Source of the DNA: CAZBEJ01 sp964521305
GTDB lineage: Bacteria > Patescibacteriota > Microgenomatia > UBA1406 > GWC2-37-13
Length of the DNA: 17,371 nucleotides
Assembly (NCBI GenBank): GCA_964521305.1
Contig: CAZFQZ010000021.1
Span: 1-17,371, forward strand
Reading direction: 5' to 3'
Below are positions 6,718-14,032 of this stretch, in pieces. The notes under the pieces are model-generated. The model searched no databases. It was not told where the DNA came from and worked only from the letters and a program-made list of their open reading frames with translations. Every line of letters begins with the position of its first letter. The stretch's first letter is position 1. The position numbers were made by a program, and so were the translations under genes.

Positions 6718-6797
6718 CTTACTCAAGATAGTAAGTACTGCTTAATTTATAGTATTTCACAAATACGTTAAGTTCTTCTTAAATATCAACCTTTTAG

Positions 6798-6815
6798 AAG
6801 AGCTTTTGAGCTCTT
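6798..6815 (+). promoter_or_regulatory. Hairpin in the helicase 5' leader
   Basis: AAGAGCT-TTTG-AGCTCTT is a perfect 7-base-pair stem with a four-base loop, 31 bases before the ATG. Long structured leaders are common in cold-regulated DEAD-box helicase mRNAs; a role here is inference. No other known riboswitch was recognised in 6724-6846. Confidence 0.4.
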
Positions 6816-6846
6816 ACATCTGCATTATTTGTTTTCTTATTGTCAT

Positions 6847-8055
6847 ATGTATACCAATCATAAACGCTATTCCAGTTTCAATGCAGGGCGCCCGGTATTC
6901 AGGCAAGCGCGGTTTAATCAATTTTCTCACCGTTTCAGCCGCAACCCCGATCCCTCAATCCATTCGTATATTTCACGAGCAACGGTGAAAACAAATGTTG
7001 TTGAGGAAATATCTGGACCTGAAATACGATTTGATACCCTTGATCTGCCGCAACCGTTACAACAGGCGATTCTGCGCCACGGATATGCTCAACTGACGCC
7101 TATCCAGGCTGCCGGCATTCCGGCGATCCGGGACGGTAAAGACGTCATTGGTATAGCTAACACCGGAACAGGAAAGACAGCTGCATTTCTCATCCCGCTT
7201 GTCGAAAAGATTCTCAAGGATCATACGTACCGCGCCTTGATCGTTACGCCAACACGTGAATTGGCATTGCAGATACTGCAGGAATTGAGGATTTTTTCAG
7301 GCGGCATGCATATCTACCACTCGTTTTGCATAGGCAAATCATCCATGAGTGCTCAGATCCAGGAACTGCGACGCAATCCGCATATTGTTGTAGGTACCCC
7401 CGGACGCCTGAAGGATTTGATCGAACGGAAGATTCTTCAGTTAGGGAGCTTCAGGATGATCGTTCTTGACGAAGCAGACCAGATGTTGGATATGGGATTT
7501 ATCCATGACGTAAAACACATCATTTCGTTTCTGCCAAAACAACGGCAGTCGCTGTTTTTTTCGGCAACTGTTTCGTCGAATATCAATGCGTTAATCCAGT
7601 CGTTCGTCAGTAATCCGATTACCGTCTCGGTGAAAAAACACGAGACAGTCGCCCATATCAAACAGGAAGTGGTGCGCGTCGAACAGGGAAAATCAAAACT
7701 AGACATGCTCTCGGCATTACTGCAGAAACAGGAGTTCAAAAAAGTACTGGTATTCGGCAGGACCAAGCGCGGCGTCGACCGGATTTCCCACGAACTGTTC
7801 AATAAAGGATTCAAAGTAACCGCCATCCACGGGGACAAGCCGCAACATCAGCGTCAAAAGGCAATCCGTCTTTTCAAGGAAGACGCGGTAAATGTCATGA
7901 TCGCAACCGATGTTGCCGCGCGCGGGCTGGACATCGCCAATATTTCGCATGTCATAAACTATGACGTGCCCCAGACATACGAAGACTATATCCATCGGAT
8001 CGGAAGAACCGGCAGGGCGGATAAGAGCGGTGTTGCCTTGACGATCATCGAGTAA
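6847..8055 (+). CDS. DEAD-box ATP-dependent RNA helicase (RhlE-like)
   Basis: This is a complete two-RecA-domain helicase of 402 residues from the ATG at 6847; an in-frame TTG at 6829 is the less likely start. Motifs in order: Q motif LTPIQAAGIPA at 83-93, motif I ANTGTGKT at 104-111, Ia PTRELALQ at 135-142, Ib TPGRL at 184-188, II DEAD at 208-211, III SAT at 239-241, IV-region VFGRTKRG at 302-309, V ATDVAARGLDI at 353-363, VI HRIGRTGRA at 383-391. It unwinds short RNA duplexes, probably in ribosome assembly or mRNA turnover. The basic, Asn/Phe/Arg-rich low-complexity tail that RhlE-like proteins usually carry at the C-terminus is absent. Instead the first 45 residues (RYSSFNAGRPVFRQARFNQF and on) look like such a tail. 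The last codons overlap the convergent SGNH-like gene by 11 bases. Confidence 0.93.
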   Translation: MYTNHKRYSSFNAGRPVFRQARFNQFSHRFSRNPDPSIHSYISRATVKTNVVEEISGPEIRFDTLDLPQPLQQAILRHGYAQLTPIQAAGIPAIRDGKDVIGIANTGTGKTAAFLIPLVEKILKDHTYRALIVTPTRELALQILQELRIFSGGMHIYHSFCIGKSSMSAQIQELRRNPHIVVGTPGRLKDLIERKILQLGSFRMIVLDEADQMLDMGFIHDVKHIISFLPKQRQSLFFSATVSSNINALIQSFVSNPITVSVKKHETVAHIKQEVVRVEQGKSKLDMLSALLQKQEFKKVLVFGRTKRGVDRISHELFNKGFKVTAIHGDKPQHQRQKAIRLFKEDAVNVMIATDVAARGLDIANISHVINYDVPQTYEDYIHRIGRTGRADKSGVALTIIE

Positions 8056-8758
8056 CGGTTGTCAGAAAATTCACGAACTCTTTTCCCGCTTCCCTGTTCG
8101 CACGTATATTCGGATGGGAGTCTATTAAGAAAATATTGCAGTACTCGCGTTTCAGCATGTTTTTGTTGTCTCCTGTTTTGTCTGTCAAGAGGTCAAAAAA
8201 ATCAAAAATCCTGACGTTTCCGGATTCTTTCGTTTTTAACCAGTCGGCAAGTTTTCTCGCGTTTTCAGCCCATACGGGTTTGGTATTTTCTTTGCGTAAG
8301 GGAGGAGGGGTAAATACGATAAACCGGTTCGGGTATTTCGAAACGTTTTTTATGATCGATGTGTAATATTTTTTGAACCGTTCGAGTTTTTCTATTGTTT
8401 CAATTTTTGTCGCGGAAAAACAATTTTTGAATGCAATGACGTCAAACTGCAGAATTTGTTTCAGAGTAAAATCGCTGGAATTCCGTGAAAAGATTTCAGC
8501 ATATTCCTCCGGCGAATTGTTGCTGATGGTAATGTCAAAGTCTCTTCCGGTCATTCTCCCCTTCCCGTCCGAAAGTCCTGTTTTGAAAGTAAACAACCCT
8601 GTCAGATATGAAAAAATTTTTATGGGAAACAGATTATAGCCATGGTCCCACAGCTCAATATCAGGCGCTTTTTGTTTGAGAAGCTTCCGCACATTGCCCA
8701 AGAGCAGCAACAATCCTCCGGTTGAATGATGTATAAATAAAACTTTTACGGTCTTCAT
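8045..8758 (-). CDS. SGNH/GDSL-hydrolase-like protein
   Basis: This is a 237-residue protein without signal peptide or membrane helix. VKVLFIHHSTGG at 4-15 offers Ser12 as block I nucleophile. FKNCFSA at 110-116 offers Asn112 for block III. LIDSHPNIRANREAGKEF at 211-228 offers Asp213/His215 for block V; the Asp-His spacing is one shorter than the usual DxxH. A block II glycine is not obvious. The fold and likely ester- or acyl-hydrolase activity are inferred from these blocks; the substrate is unknown and a non-catalytic relative is possible. It converges on the helicase gene and its last 11 bases overlap that gene's end, so no separate terminator fits between them. The ATG at 8758 has no Shine-Dalgarno. 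Confidence 0.55.
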   Translation of the reverse strand: MKTVKVLFIHHSTGGLLLLLGNVRKLLKQKAPDIELWDHGYNLFPIKIFSYLTGLFTFKTGLSDGKGRMTGRDFDITISNNSPEEYAEIFSRNSSDFTLKQILQFDVIAFKNCFSATKIETIEKLERFKKYYTSIIKNVSKYPNRFIVFTPPPLRKENTKPVWAENARKLADWLKTKESGNVRIFDFFDLLTDKTGDNKNMLKREYCNIFLIDSHPNIRANREAGKEFVNFLTTVTR

Positions 8759-8782
8759 AATATCAGTATCTCATATGGGGAA

Positions 8783-8791
8783 TGATATAAT
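8783..8791 (+). promoter_or_regulatory. Extended -10 promoter of tRNA-Leu
   Basis: TGA-TATAAT gives a perfect -10 with TGn extension, ending 14 bases before the tRNA. It lies within the 47 bases between the divergent SGNH-like gene and the tRNA. Confidence 0.5.
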
Positions 8792-8805
8792 AATGAGTAG
8801 TAAAT

Positions 8806-8890
8806 GCCGGGGTGGCGGAACTGGCAGACGCGCAAGGTTTAGGACCTTGTATCCTTAAAGGATGTGGGGGTTCAACTCCTCTCCCCGGCA
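8806..8890 (+). tRNA. tRNA-Leu (UAG), likely integration site
   Basis: The acceptor stem pairs GCCGGGG (8806-8812) with CCCCGGC (8883-8889), with discriminator A at 8890. The anticodon stem CAAGG/CCTTG encloses TTTAGGA, with anticodon TAG at 8840-8842. The variable arm ATCCTTAAAGGAT is long, as expected for a class II tRNA. The T-stem has two G-U pairs (GGGGG against CCTCT), so it is slightly weak but intact. CCA is not encoded. The serine recombinase gene runs antisense into its 3' half, which suggests that a mobile element inserted at this tRNA end. Confidence 0.95.
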
Positions 8891-10378
8891 CAGAAAGCGA
8901 TTTTTGTCGTTGGCGCTCGCCGCGGGGGCGGGCGCGGCGAGCGCTTGATACGGATTTTGCCAGCTAAATTCGAGGCGGCGATTTCTTAAAAAGTAGTTCG
9001 AGCCAGCATTTTTGGCGAAGATTTTTAAATCTTCGCCATTATCTTTTTCGCGCGAGATTTTTTGCGCTCGCAGAGCGTTAAATACAAATTCCCTTAGTGG
9101 TTCGAGCCAAGCGCTTCCCCTCTTTTGAATTTCCTCAATTTTCTCTTTGAGAATTTGCTGTTTTTCTAGAAATTCGTTTTTCTTTTTTTGGTAACTTTGG
9201 GTATCAACAGTTTCGTCAAGAAAGATGTCTAAAAGTTTGTCGAGTTTTTGATCAAGAGTTTTAAGCTCTTGTTTTAGTTTTGCCAATTCCATTTTTACTT
9301 GTCCGTTTTCTTTCTCGGCGTCTATTTCTGCCCAAGAAATGAGTTGATCAGCCCATTTTTCAGAAATTACCACTTTGTTGGCAATTTCTCTTAATTGTTT
9401 TTCCAGTTCTCCTTCACGGATATATTTTTGCGAGCAATTGCCGGATTTTTTGGTACAGCGGTAATATGTATAGCCAACTTTACCTCTGGTTCGGGGATAA
9501 AACTTAAAATGCTTTTCAGCGGTAATGGCACTGCCACACTCACCGCATTTAATAAATCCGGTGAAAGCAAAAGTGTTTGTGTGCGGTCGAGGATTGTATT
9601 TTGCTTTTAAAACTTCTTGGACTTTATCAAAAAGCCTTTTGGTTATGAGTGGTTTGTGTTTCCCTTCGTAGGTTTCGCCATGATAAACCATTAGGCCATA
9701 ATAAAAACTTCTGGTTAAAAGATCACGGATTTGGTTTAGGTGTAGTGGTTTGCCATTTTTTCTTTTGATTCCATTTTTGTAAAACAGATTTCGAATATCT
9801 GCCATGGAAAACTCGCCAGCTGCGAATTTTCTAAAGGCAATCTTTACTAACTTTGCTTTTTTTGAGTCAACCGTAATTTTTCTTGTGTTTCTGTCGTTTT
9901 TGTAACCAAAAGGGGCGTATCCCGGCCAATCACCGCGGCGAACCTTAAAATATAATCCCCGTTTTACGTTTTCTGATAAATTATCAACATAATATTTCGA
10001 TTGCCCGAAGGCGATCGAAAGCATAAATTTGCCTTGCGGTGTATTTTCAAACCAGAAAGAGGGAAATTTTAATGATTGAAGTTTTCCGGTATCGACTAAA
10101 TAAATAATCTTTCCGCCGTCAATGGAATTTCGGGCTAAACGATCCGGGTGCCAGCTAATAATTCCGTTGATTAATCCTTTTTCAATTAAAGAAATAAGAT
10201 AATTGAAAATCGGACGTCCTGGGGTTTTTGCAGTTTCTGCTTCTGTCAAAAACTCACTAATCTCAAGTTTTTCTCTTTCAGCAAACGCTTTTAATTCCTC
10301 TATCTGCTGGTCAATAGACATTATTTGTTTGTTCTTTTCGTCTGTTGATTTCCGGCAGTAAGCAATGTATTTAATCAT
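8855..10378 (-). CDS. Large serine recombinase (site-specific integrase)
   Basis: This 507-residue protein has the order of large serine integrases. A resolvase catalytic domain spans about 1-145: YIAYCRKSTDE at 4-14 with nucleophile Ser11, and WHPDRLARN at 76-84 with catalytic arginines Arg80 and Arg83. A Recombinase DNA-binding domain spans about 150-265 (GDWPGYAPFGYK at 149-160). A zinc ribbon uses Cys278, Cys281, Cys308 and Cys315. A coiled coil spans about 360-420. A short basic tail with RRLEFSWQNPY (468-477) follows. The last 11 residues (CRGEELNPHIL) and the stop come from the antisense of tRNA-Leu, so the gene has no stop of its own. It probably catalysed insertion of its element beside this tRNA. 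The gene is more AT-rich and lysine-rich than its neighbours. No Shine-Dalgarno precedes the ATG. Confidence 0.93.
   Translation of the reverse strand: MIKYIAYCRKSTDEKNKQIMSIDQQIEELKAFAEREKLEISEFLTEAETAKTPGRPIFNYLISLIEKGLINGIISWHPDRLARNSIDGGKIIYLVDTGKLQSLKFPSFWFENTPQGKFMLSIAFGQSKYYVDNLSENVKRGLYFKVRRGDWPGYAPFGYKNDRNTRKITVDSKKAKLVKIAFRKFAAGEFSMADIRNLFYKNGIKRKNGKPLHLNQIRDLLTRSFYYGLMVYHGETYEGKHKPLITKRLFDKVQEVLKAKYNPRPHTNTFAFTGFIKCGECGSAITAEKHFKFYPRTRGKVGYTYYRCTKKSGNCSQKYIREGELEKQLREIANKVVISEKWADQLISWAEIDAEKENGQVKMELAKLKQELKTLDQKLDKLLDIFLDETVDTQSYQKKKNEFLEKQQILKEKIEEIQKRGSAWLEPLREFVFNALRAQKISREKDNGEDLKIFAKNAGSNYFLRNRRLEFSWQNPYQALAAPAPAASANDKNRFLCRGEELNPHIL
8913..8944. repeat. GC-rich perfect inverted repeat inside the recombinase 3' end
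   Basis: GCGCTCGCCGCG (8913-8924) and CGCGGCGAGCGC (8933-8944) form a 12-base-pair stem with loop GGGGCGGG. It lies 22 bases from the tRNA and encodes the Ala/Pro-rich ALAAPAPAASA run. Its composition contrasts sharply with the AT-rich gene around it. It could be an integrase binding site, an attP relic or a hairpin between tRNA and element. Confidence 0.7.
8966..8980 (+). repeat. 15-base inverted repeat, left copy
   Basis: AAATTCGAGGCGGCG is the exact reverse complement of 10467-10481. This copy lies in the recombinase gene, encoding RRLEF on the minus strand. See the right copy. Confidence 0.75.
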
Positions 10379-10399
10379 GTTATTTTTTGTTGTTCTTTA

Positions 10400-10436
10400 G
10401 CGAGCTTTAGCTCGTGTCTTTCTTTTTAAGAAAGAC
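10400..10436. repeat. Two adjacent hairpins upstream of the recombinase gene
   Basis: CGAGC-TTTA-GCTCG (10401-10414) is followed by GTCTTTCTT-TTT-AAGAAAGAC (10416-10436), a perfect 9-base-pair stem. They lie 22-58 bases upstream of the recombinase ATG on its strand and could form in its leader or be integrase sites. Confidence 0.5.
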
Positions 10437-10466
10437 TAATTTTTGCGTTTTTTCTTTTCCTTTTTA

Positions 10467-10481
10467 CGCCGCCTCGAATTT
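10467..10481 (+). repeat. 15-base inverted repeat, right copy
   Basis: CGCCGCCTCGAATTT is the exact reverse complement of 8966-8980. The copies are 1.5 kb apart and bracket most of the recombinase. Read on the plus strand this copy would encode RRLEF again, so it may be a scrap of another recombinase 3' end in the opposite orientation rather than an element end. The rest of 10379-10612 is AT-rich with no supported gene. Confidence 0.7.
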
Positions 10482-10612
10482 GCGAATATACAAAGCACCA
10501 AAAAGATTTGTGAAAAACAGACGTTTTAAATTTACCTACACAAATTTCAAATCATTTCAGTGTAAACACGCATTTAATTGTATTTTCTTTGAATGTCGCT
10601 TAATATGATTTT

Positions 10613-11551
10613 ATGGGCATAAAGGAAGCGATACTGCGGTTTCTCGAATACTGCGAACTGGACAGGAATCTATCCATAAGAACAGTTCGCATGTACGAAT
10701 ATTACCTTCAGTTTTTCCGGGAATGGTTGCTGAAAAGCAATAATATGCAGGATTTTGACGTGGAAAAGATTACCGATGAGACCATCAGAAACTTCAGACT
10801 GTATATTTCCCATCAGTATAAAAACCCGTATAAAGGCAATCTGAAACGCCAGACGCAAAATTACTTTCTCGTTGCGCTCCGTTCATTTTTCAAATATCTT
10901 GTTAAACAGAAAATCAATGTTATATCTCCCGAGATGATCGAACTGGGCAAAGCACGGGACCGGACCATAAAATTTTTATCACCGCAGGATCTTGAGCGGT
11001 TGTTCAACGCCGTTGAGACGCGTGAATTGCGGGGTTTGCGCGACCGGACCATTCTCGAAGTCCTCTTCTCCACAGGGCTGCGTGTGTCGGAACTGGTTTC
11101 GTTGAATAAAGACGATACCAACATGGAATCCGGTGAGTTCAGCGTATTGGGAAAAGGAGGGAAACGCAGGGTGGTGTTCCTTTCAAGACACGCACGAGAG
11201 TGGTTACAGCAATATCTGCAAAAACGTAACGATCCGTACCGGCCGCTTTTTTTGAGGTATTCCGGGCCAAAAGCAAAAGACGGACTGACTGACGAAAAAT
11301 CACGGCTTACCGCCCGTTCGGTTGAACGCATGGTGGAAAAATACCGAAAAAAAGCAGGGCTTTTGGAACGGTTGGGTCCTCATGCACTCCGACATTCGTT
11401 CGCCACGGATCTTCTGACTCACGGTGCAGATTTGAGAAGTGTCCAGGAAATGCTCGGCCACAAAAATATCGCCACTACCCAAATCTATACCCATGTCACC
11501 AATCCCCATCTGCGGGAAATACACGAAAAATTCCATTCGGGCAATCGTTAA
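10613..11551 (+). CDS. xer: XerC/XerD-type tyrosine recombinase
   Basis: This 312-residue protein has an N-terminal SAM-like DNA-binding domain (about 1-105) and a C-terminal catalytic domain. The catalytic set is complete: Arg157 in STGLRVSEL, Lys181 or Lys184 in LGKGGKRR, His257 and Arg260 in HALRHSFATDLL, His283 in LGHKNI, and Tyr292 in QIYTHV. Length and motifs fit chromosomal Xer proteins that resolve chromosome dimers at dif with FtsK. XerC, XerD or a single-Xer type cannot be told apart here. It lies next to the serine-recombinase element but on the opposite strand, and looks like a host gene. A possible -10 (TATGAT, 10604-10609) lies too close to the ATG for a leader. No Shine-Dalgarno is present. 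Confidence 0.92.
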   Translation: MGIKEAILRFLEYCELDRNLSIRTVRMYEYYLQFFREWLLKSNNMQDFDVEKITDETIRNFRLYISHQYKNPYKGNLKRQTQNYFLVALRSFFKYLVKQKINVISPEMIELGKARDRTIKFLSPQDLERLFNAVETRELRGLRDRTILEVLFSTGLRVSELVSLNKDDTNMESGEFSVLGKGGKRRVVFLSRHAREWLQQYLQKRNDPYRPLFLRYSGPKAKDGLTDEKSRLTARSVERMVEKYRKKAGLLERLGPHALRHSFATDLLTHGADLRSVQEMLGHKNIATTQIYTHVTNPHLREIHEKFHSGNR

Positions 11552-11581
11552 CGTTTCAGTTTAATTTCATGAATAAATCGG

Positions 11582-11587
11582 TATAAT
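11582..11587 (+). promoter_or_regulatory. -10 of the DUF2079-GT2-EamA operon
   Basis: A perfect TATAAT lies 16 bases before the ATG at 11604 and 31 bases after the xer stop. A -35 is not clear (TTTAAT at 11560-11565, 16 bases upstream, is weak). The leader would be about ten bases with no Shine-Dalgarno. Confidence 0.45.
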
Positions 11588-11603
11588 AATATGTTTTGTT
11601 ATT

Positions 11604-13151
11604 ATGATCACTGTTTTGAAAAAACATAAGTTTGAAGCAGCGCTCGTATTCCTTGTTCTTATATACATCGTATACTTCTCCGTTTTTACGATCCTGCGAT
11701 ATAAGACGTTGTATGCCTCCGATTACGATCTCGGCATCATGAATCAGACAGTGTACAACTCGTATAGGGCACTGCAGACCGGTGATTTTTCGCGGATGCT
11801 TGAGTTGACGGACCCGACCAACGGCCATCAGATTAAACGCATGGCAATTCATAATGACATACTGCTTGTCTTTATGGTTCCATTCTATTTCATTCATGCG
11901 GGACCCGAAACCCTGGTTGTCATTCAGACAATCGTTCTGGCGCTTGGCGCATTCGCGGTATACGGCATCGCTTTGGAAGTTTTCAAAAACCACGAAAAAA
12001 GGAAATTGATCGCTTTCGCATTCGGCGTCGGGTATCTTCTGTATACCCCTATGGAACGAGCCAACATATTTGATTTTCACGCGGTTACCTTAGCTACGTC
12101 CGTGCTGTTATGGATGATCTATTTTTGGATGAGGAAACAATATTTACCGAGCATACTTATGTTTGTCATCAGTTTGTTTGCCAAGGAAGAGGCGGGATTT
12201 ACTACGTTTCTGTTCGGCGTATATGCATTATTGTGTTCCGACAACGGCTATATCGCGTTTTCGTTAAAGAAGATCAGGAATCGTATTTTGAGCGACCGGA
12301 TAAATACGCTGTATGCAGGAATCGTCATGTCGCTGAGTTTGATTTGGTCATTCGCCTCTTTGCTGTATATTATTCCCCACTACCGCGGTACCGACCATTT
12401 TGCCCTGAAATATTACCAGGATTTTGGCGATTCTCCCATAAAAATTATTATAGGTATGGGTACCAATCCCTATAGTCTTTTCAAGTATATATGGCATACG
12501 GATACATTCATGTATCTCGTTTATCTCTTGGGTCCGATGGCATTTTTGGCCATTTTCTCGCCTTTCCAGCTGTTCATCGCGTTGCCGGAGTTTGCGATCA
12601 ACCTGCTGTCGAGCGATTGGAATATGCGCAATATTATTTTCCACTATACCTCGGTGATCCAGCCGTTTGTTTTTTTTGCTTCCATATACGGTGCGTATAA
12701 GATAACTACATTAAAAATAAAACATGAAAAATTAAAAAGTATTATTAAAAATCCGTTTTTCCTCGTGATTGCAATTGGCGGGTGTTCTCTGTTATTTTCC
12801 TACCTTAAAGGGCCGTTACCGTTTACCAGAGAACAGGATATAAGTGCATTGACGTATCCGCAGGCTGCAACTCAAGAGGTTGCGTTATGGGGGCGCATCC
12901 TCAAGAACGAGAATATTAAAATCTCGGCAACCGGTCAGGTAGCTCCCCATTTTTCCGACAGGAGATATCTGTACCTTTTCGGGGAGAGCTATGTTAACGC
13001 GGATTATGTGTTAATCCGTCACAAGGAAGTATATAATTATCCTGAAAAAGATGCGTTGATACCGGTCTATAAACAACTGATTGCAGATAAACGGTTCAAA
13101 CTTATATACAAAAGTCCGAATTTAGAAGTCTATAAAAAGATTCAGCCATGA
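11604..13151 (+). CDS. DUF2079 polytopic membrane protein, probable GT-C-type glycosyltransferase
   Basis: This 515-residue protein has about ten or more membrane segments, the first at about residues 13-31. It matches DUF2079. YASDYDLGIMNQTVYNS at 37-53 places Asp40 and Asp42 just after helix 1, where GT-C enzymes hold their catalytic acid. HNDILLVFMVPFYFI at 83-97, DFHAVTLATSVLL at 157-169 and FAKEEAGF at 192-199 are further family blocks. A C-terminal soluble part (about 405-515, including ISATGQVAPHFSDRRYLYLF) follows. From memory, DUF2079 belongs to the GT-C superfamily, which transfers sugars from lipid-phosphate donors outside the membrane. A lysine-rich, A/T-rich loop (LKIKHEKLKSIIKN) is encoded at about 12711-12755 and shows 7-base periodicity. 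The stop overlaps the next gene by ATGA. Confidence 0.82.
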   Translation: MITVLKKHKFEAALVFLVLIYIVYFSVFTILRYKTLYASDYDLGIMNQTVYNSYRALQTGDFSRMLELTDPTNGHQIKRMAIHNDILLVFMVPFYFIHAGPETLVVIQTIVLALGAFAVYGIALEVFKNHEKRKLIAFAFGVGYLLYTPMERANIFDFHAVTLATSVLLWMIYFWMRKQYLPSILMFVISLFAKEEAGFTTFLFGVYALLCSDNGYIAFSLKKIRNRILSDRINTLYAGIVMSLSLIWSFASLLYIIPHYRGTDHFALKYYQDFGDSPIKIIIGMGTNPYSLFKYIWHTDTFMYLVYLLGPMAFLAIFSPFQLFIALPEFAINLLSSDWNMRNIIFHYTSVIQPFVFFASIYGAYKITTLKIKHEKLKSIIKNPFFLVIAIGGCSLLFSYLKGPLPFTREQDISALTYPQAATQEVALWGRILKNENIKISATGQVAPHFSDRRYLYLFGESYVNADYVLIRHKEVYNYPEKDALIPVYKQLIADKRFKLIYKSPNLEVYKKIQP

Positions 13152-14032
13152 TTTCAATCATTATTCCCTTCCACAACGAAGAGAAAAGCATATCGCTCCT
13201 TCAGAAAAACCTCATCAGGGTATGCGACCAATTAAAAAAAGAGTACGAGCTGGTTTTTGTGAATGACGGTTCAACCGACCTGTCCGAGCATGAAATCCGC
13301 AAGGATACACGGATCAAATTAATCAACCATCGGAAACGGTACGGCAAAGGCAGGGCGCTGGCGTCAGGATGCCAGATTGCGTCCGGTGAACTTATCGTGT
13401 TTATGGACGCAGATCTTCAGGATGATCCTGATGATATTCCGCGATTTCTGGCGAAAATCAACCAAGGGTATGAACTGGTGAACGGCGTACGGATGGGCAG
13501 AAAAGACGGTTTTCTCATAAAAAGCTATTCGTATGCTGCTCGGTTATTCCTCCAAAAATTCCTCCGCTCACCGTTTACCGATGTGAACTGCGGGTTCAAG
13601 GCATTCCGGCGGGAAGTCCTAAATGGTTTCATTTTCTACGGAAACAACTTCAGGTTTTTTCCGCTGGCCGCATATTATCAGGGGTATAGAGTGACTGAAA
13701 TTCCGGTTGCGAATCACGAACGAAAATACGGAACCTCGAAATTCGGCGTGTCAAAGATATTTACGGGAATATTCGATACGCTGACCGCGCTTTTTATCTT
13801 TCAGTTTTCGGAAAAACCCCTGCAGTTTTTCGGGCCGATAGGAGGGATTCTACTGCTCATAGGATCGATTATCACCTTTGTATTGGCGGTTGAACGGATA
13901 TTTTTCGGTATGCTATTGTATAGACGTGTTCTCCTCCTGTATGGTATCTTGTTTATTATTGTCGGTTTACAAGTTATTATGACCGGCATTCTGGCAGAAC
14001 TGTTCGTATACTTGCATAAGAAACAGATATGA
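13148..14032 (+). CDS. GtrB/ArnC-like polyprenyl-phosphate glycosyltransferase (GT2)
   Basis: This 294-residue protein has an N-terminal GT2 catalytic domain: ISIIIPFHNEE at 2-12, VNDGSTD at 38-44, the acidic motif DADLQDD at 87-93, and HERKYGTSKFG at 190-200. Two C-terminal membrane helices follow (about 228-248 and 262-286). This is the layout of GtrB, ArnC and related enzymes that load one sugar onto undecaprenyl phosphate at the cytoplasmic face. The nucleotide-sugar donor is not evident. It overlaps DUF2079 upstream (ATGA at 13148-13151) and EamA downstream (ATGA at 14029-14032), so all three are probably co-translated. This strongly suggests that it supplies a lipid-linked sugar to those two proteins. 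Confidence 0.9.
   Translation: MISIIIPFHNEEKSISLLQKNLIRVCDQLKKEYELVFVNDGSTDLSEHEIRKDTRIKLINHRKRYGKGRALASGCQIASGELIVFMDADLQDDPDDIPRFLAKINQGYELVNGVRMGRKDGFLIKSYSYAARLFLQKFLRSPFTDVNCGFKAFRREVLNGFIFYGNNFRFFPLAAYYQGYRVTEIPVANHERKYGTSKFGVSKIFTGIFDTLTALFIFQFSEKPLQFFGPIGGILLLIGSIITFVLAVERIFFGMLLYRRVLLLYGILFIIVGLQVIMTGILAELFVYLHKKQI

Larger units (their letters stand above)
8891..10481. mobile_element. Probable minimal integrative element at tRNA-Leu
   Basis: The left end is taken as the tRNA-Leu 3' end. The only gene is the serine recombinase. The right end is uncertain; the inner copy of the 15-base inverted repeat ends at 10481, and the Xer gene begins at 10613. No duplicate of the tRNA 3' end was found before the Xer gene. 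Serine integrases leave cores of only a few bases, so that does not exclude integration. No cargo gene is evident. Confidence 0.45.

Noticed and set aside
6454..6726. Minus-strand frame reading GREEIRTPDHLTAIHAFRAC
   Set aside because: It is the antisense of tRNA-Ser, a well-known spurious protein type.
10414..10608. 64-codon plus-strand frame before xer
   Set aside because: Low-complexity AT-rich translation, spans the hairpin and inverted repeat, no start context.
10482..10612. Direct duplication of the tRNA-Leu 3' end marking the right attachment site
   Set aside because: No match of about ten or more bases to the tRNA end was found; the right boundary stays undefined.
11556..12080. 174-codon minus-strand frame
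   Set aside because: Shadow of the DUF2079 gene, whose membrane helices and family motifs are clear.
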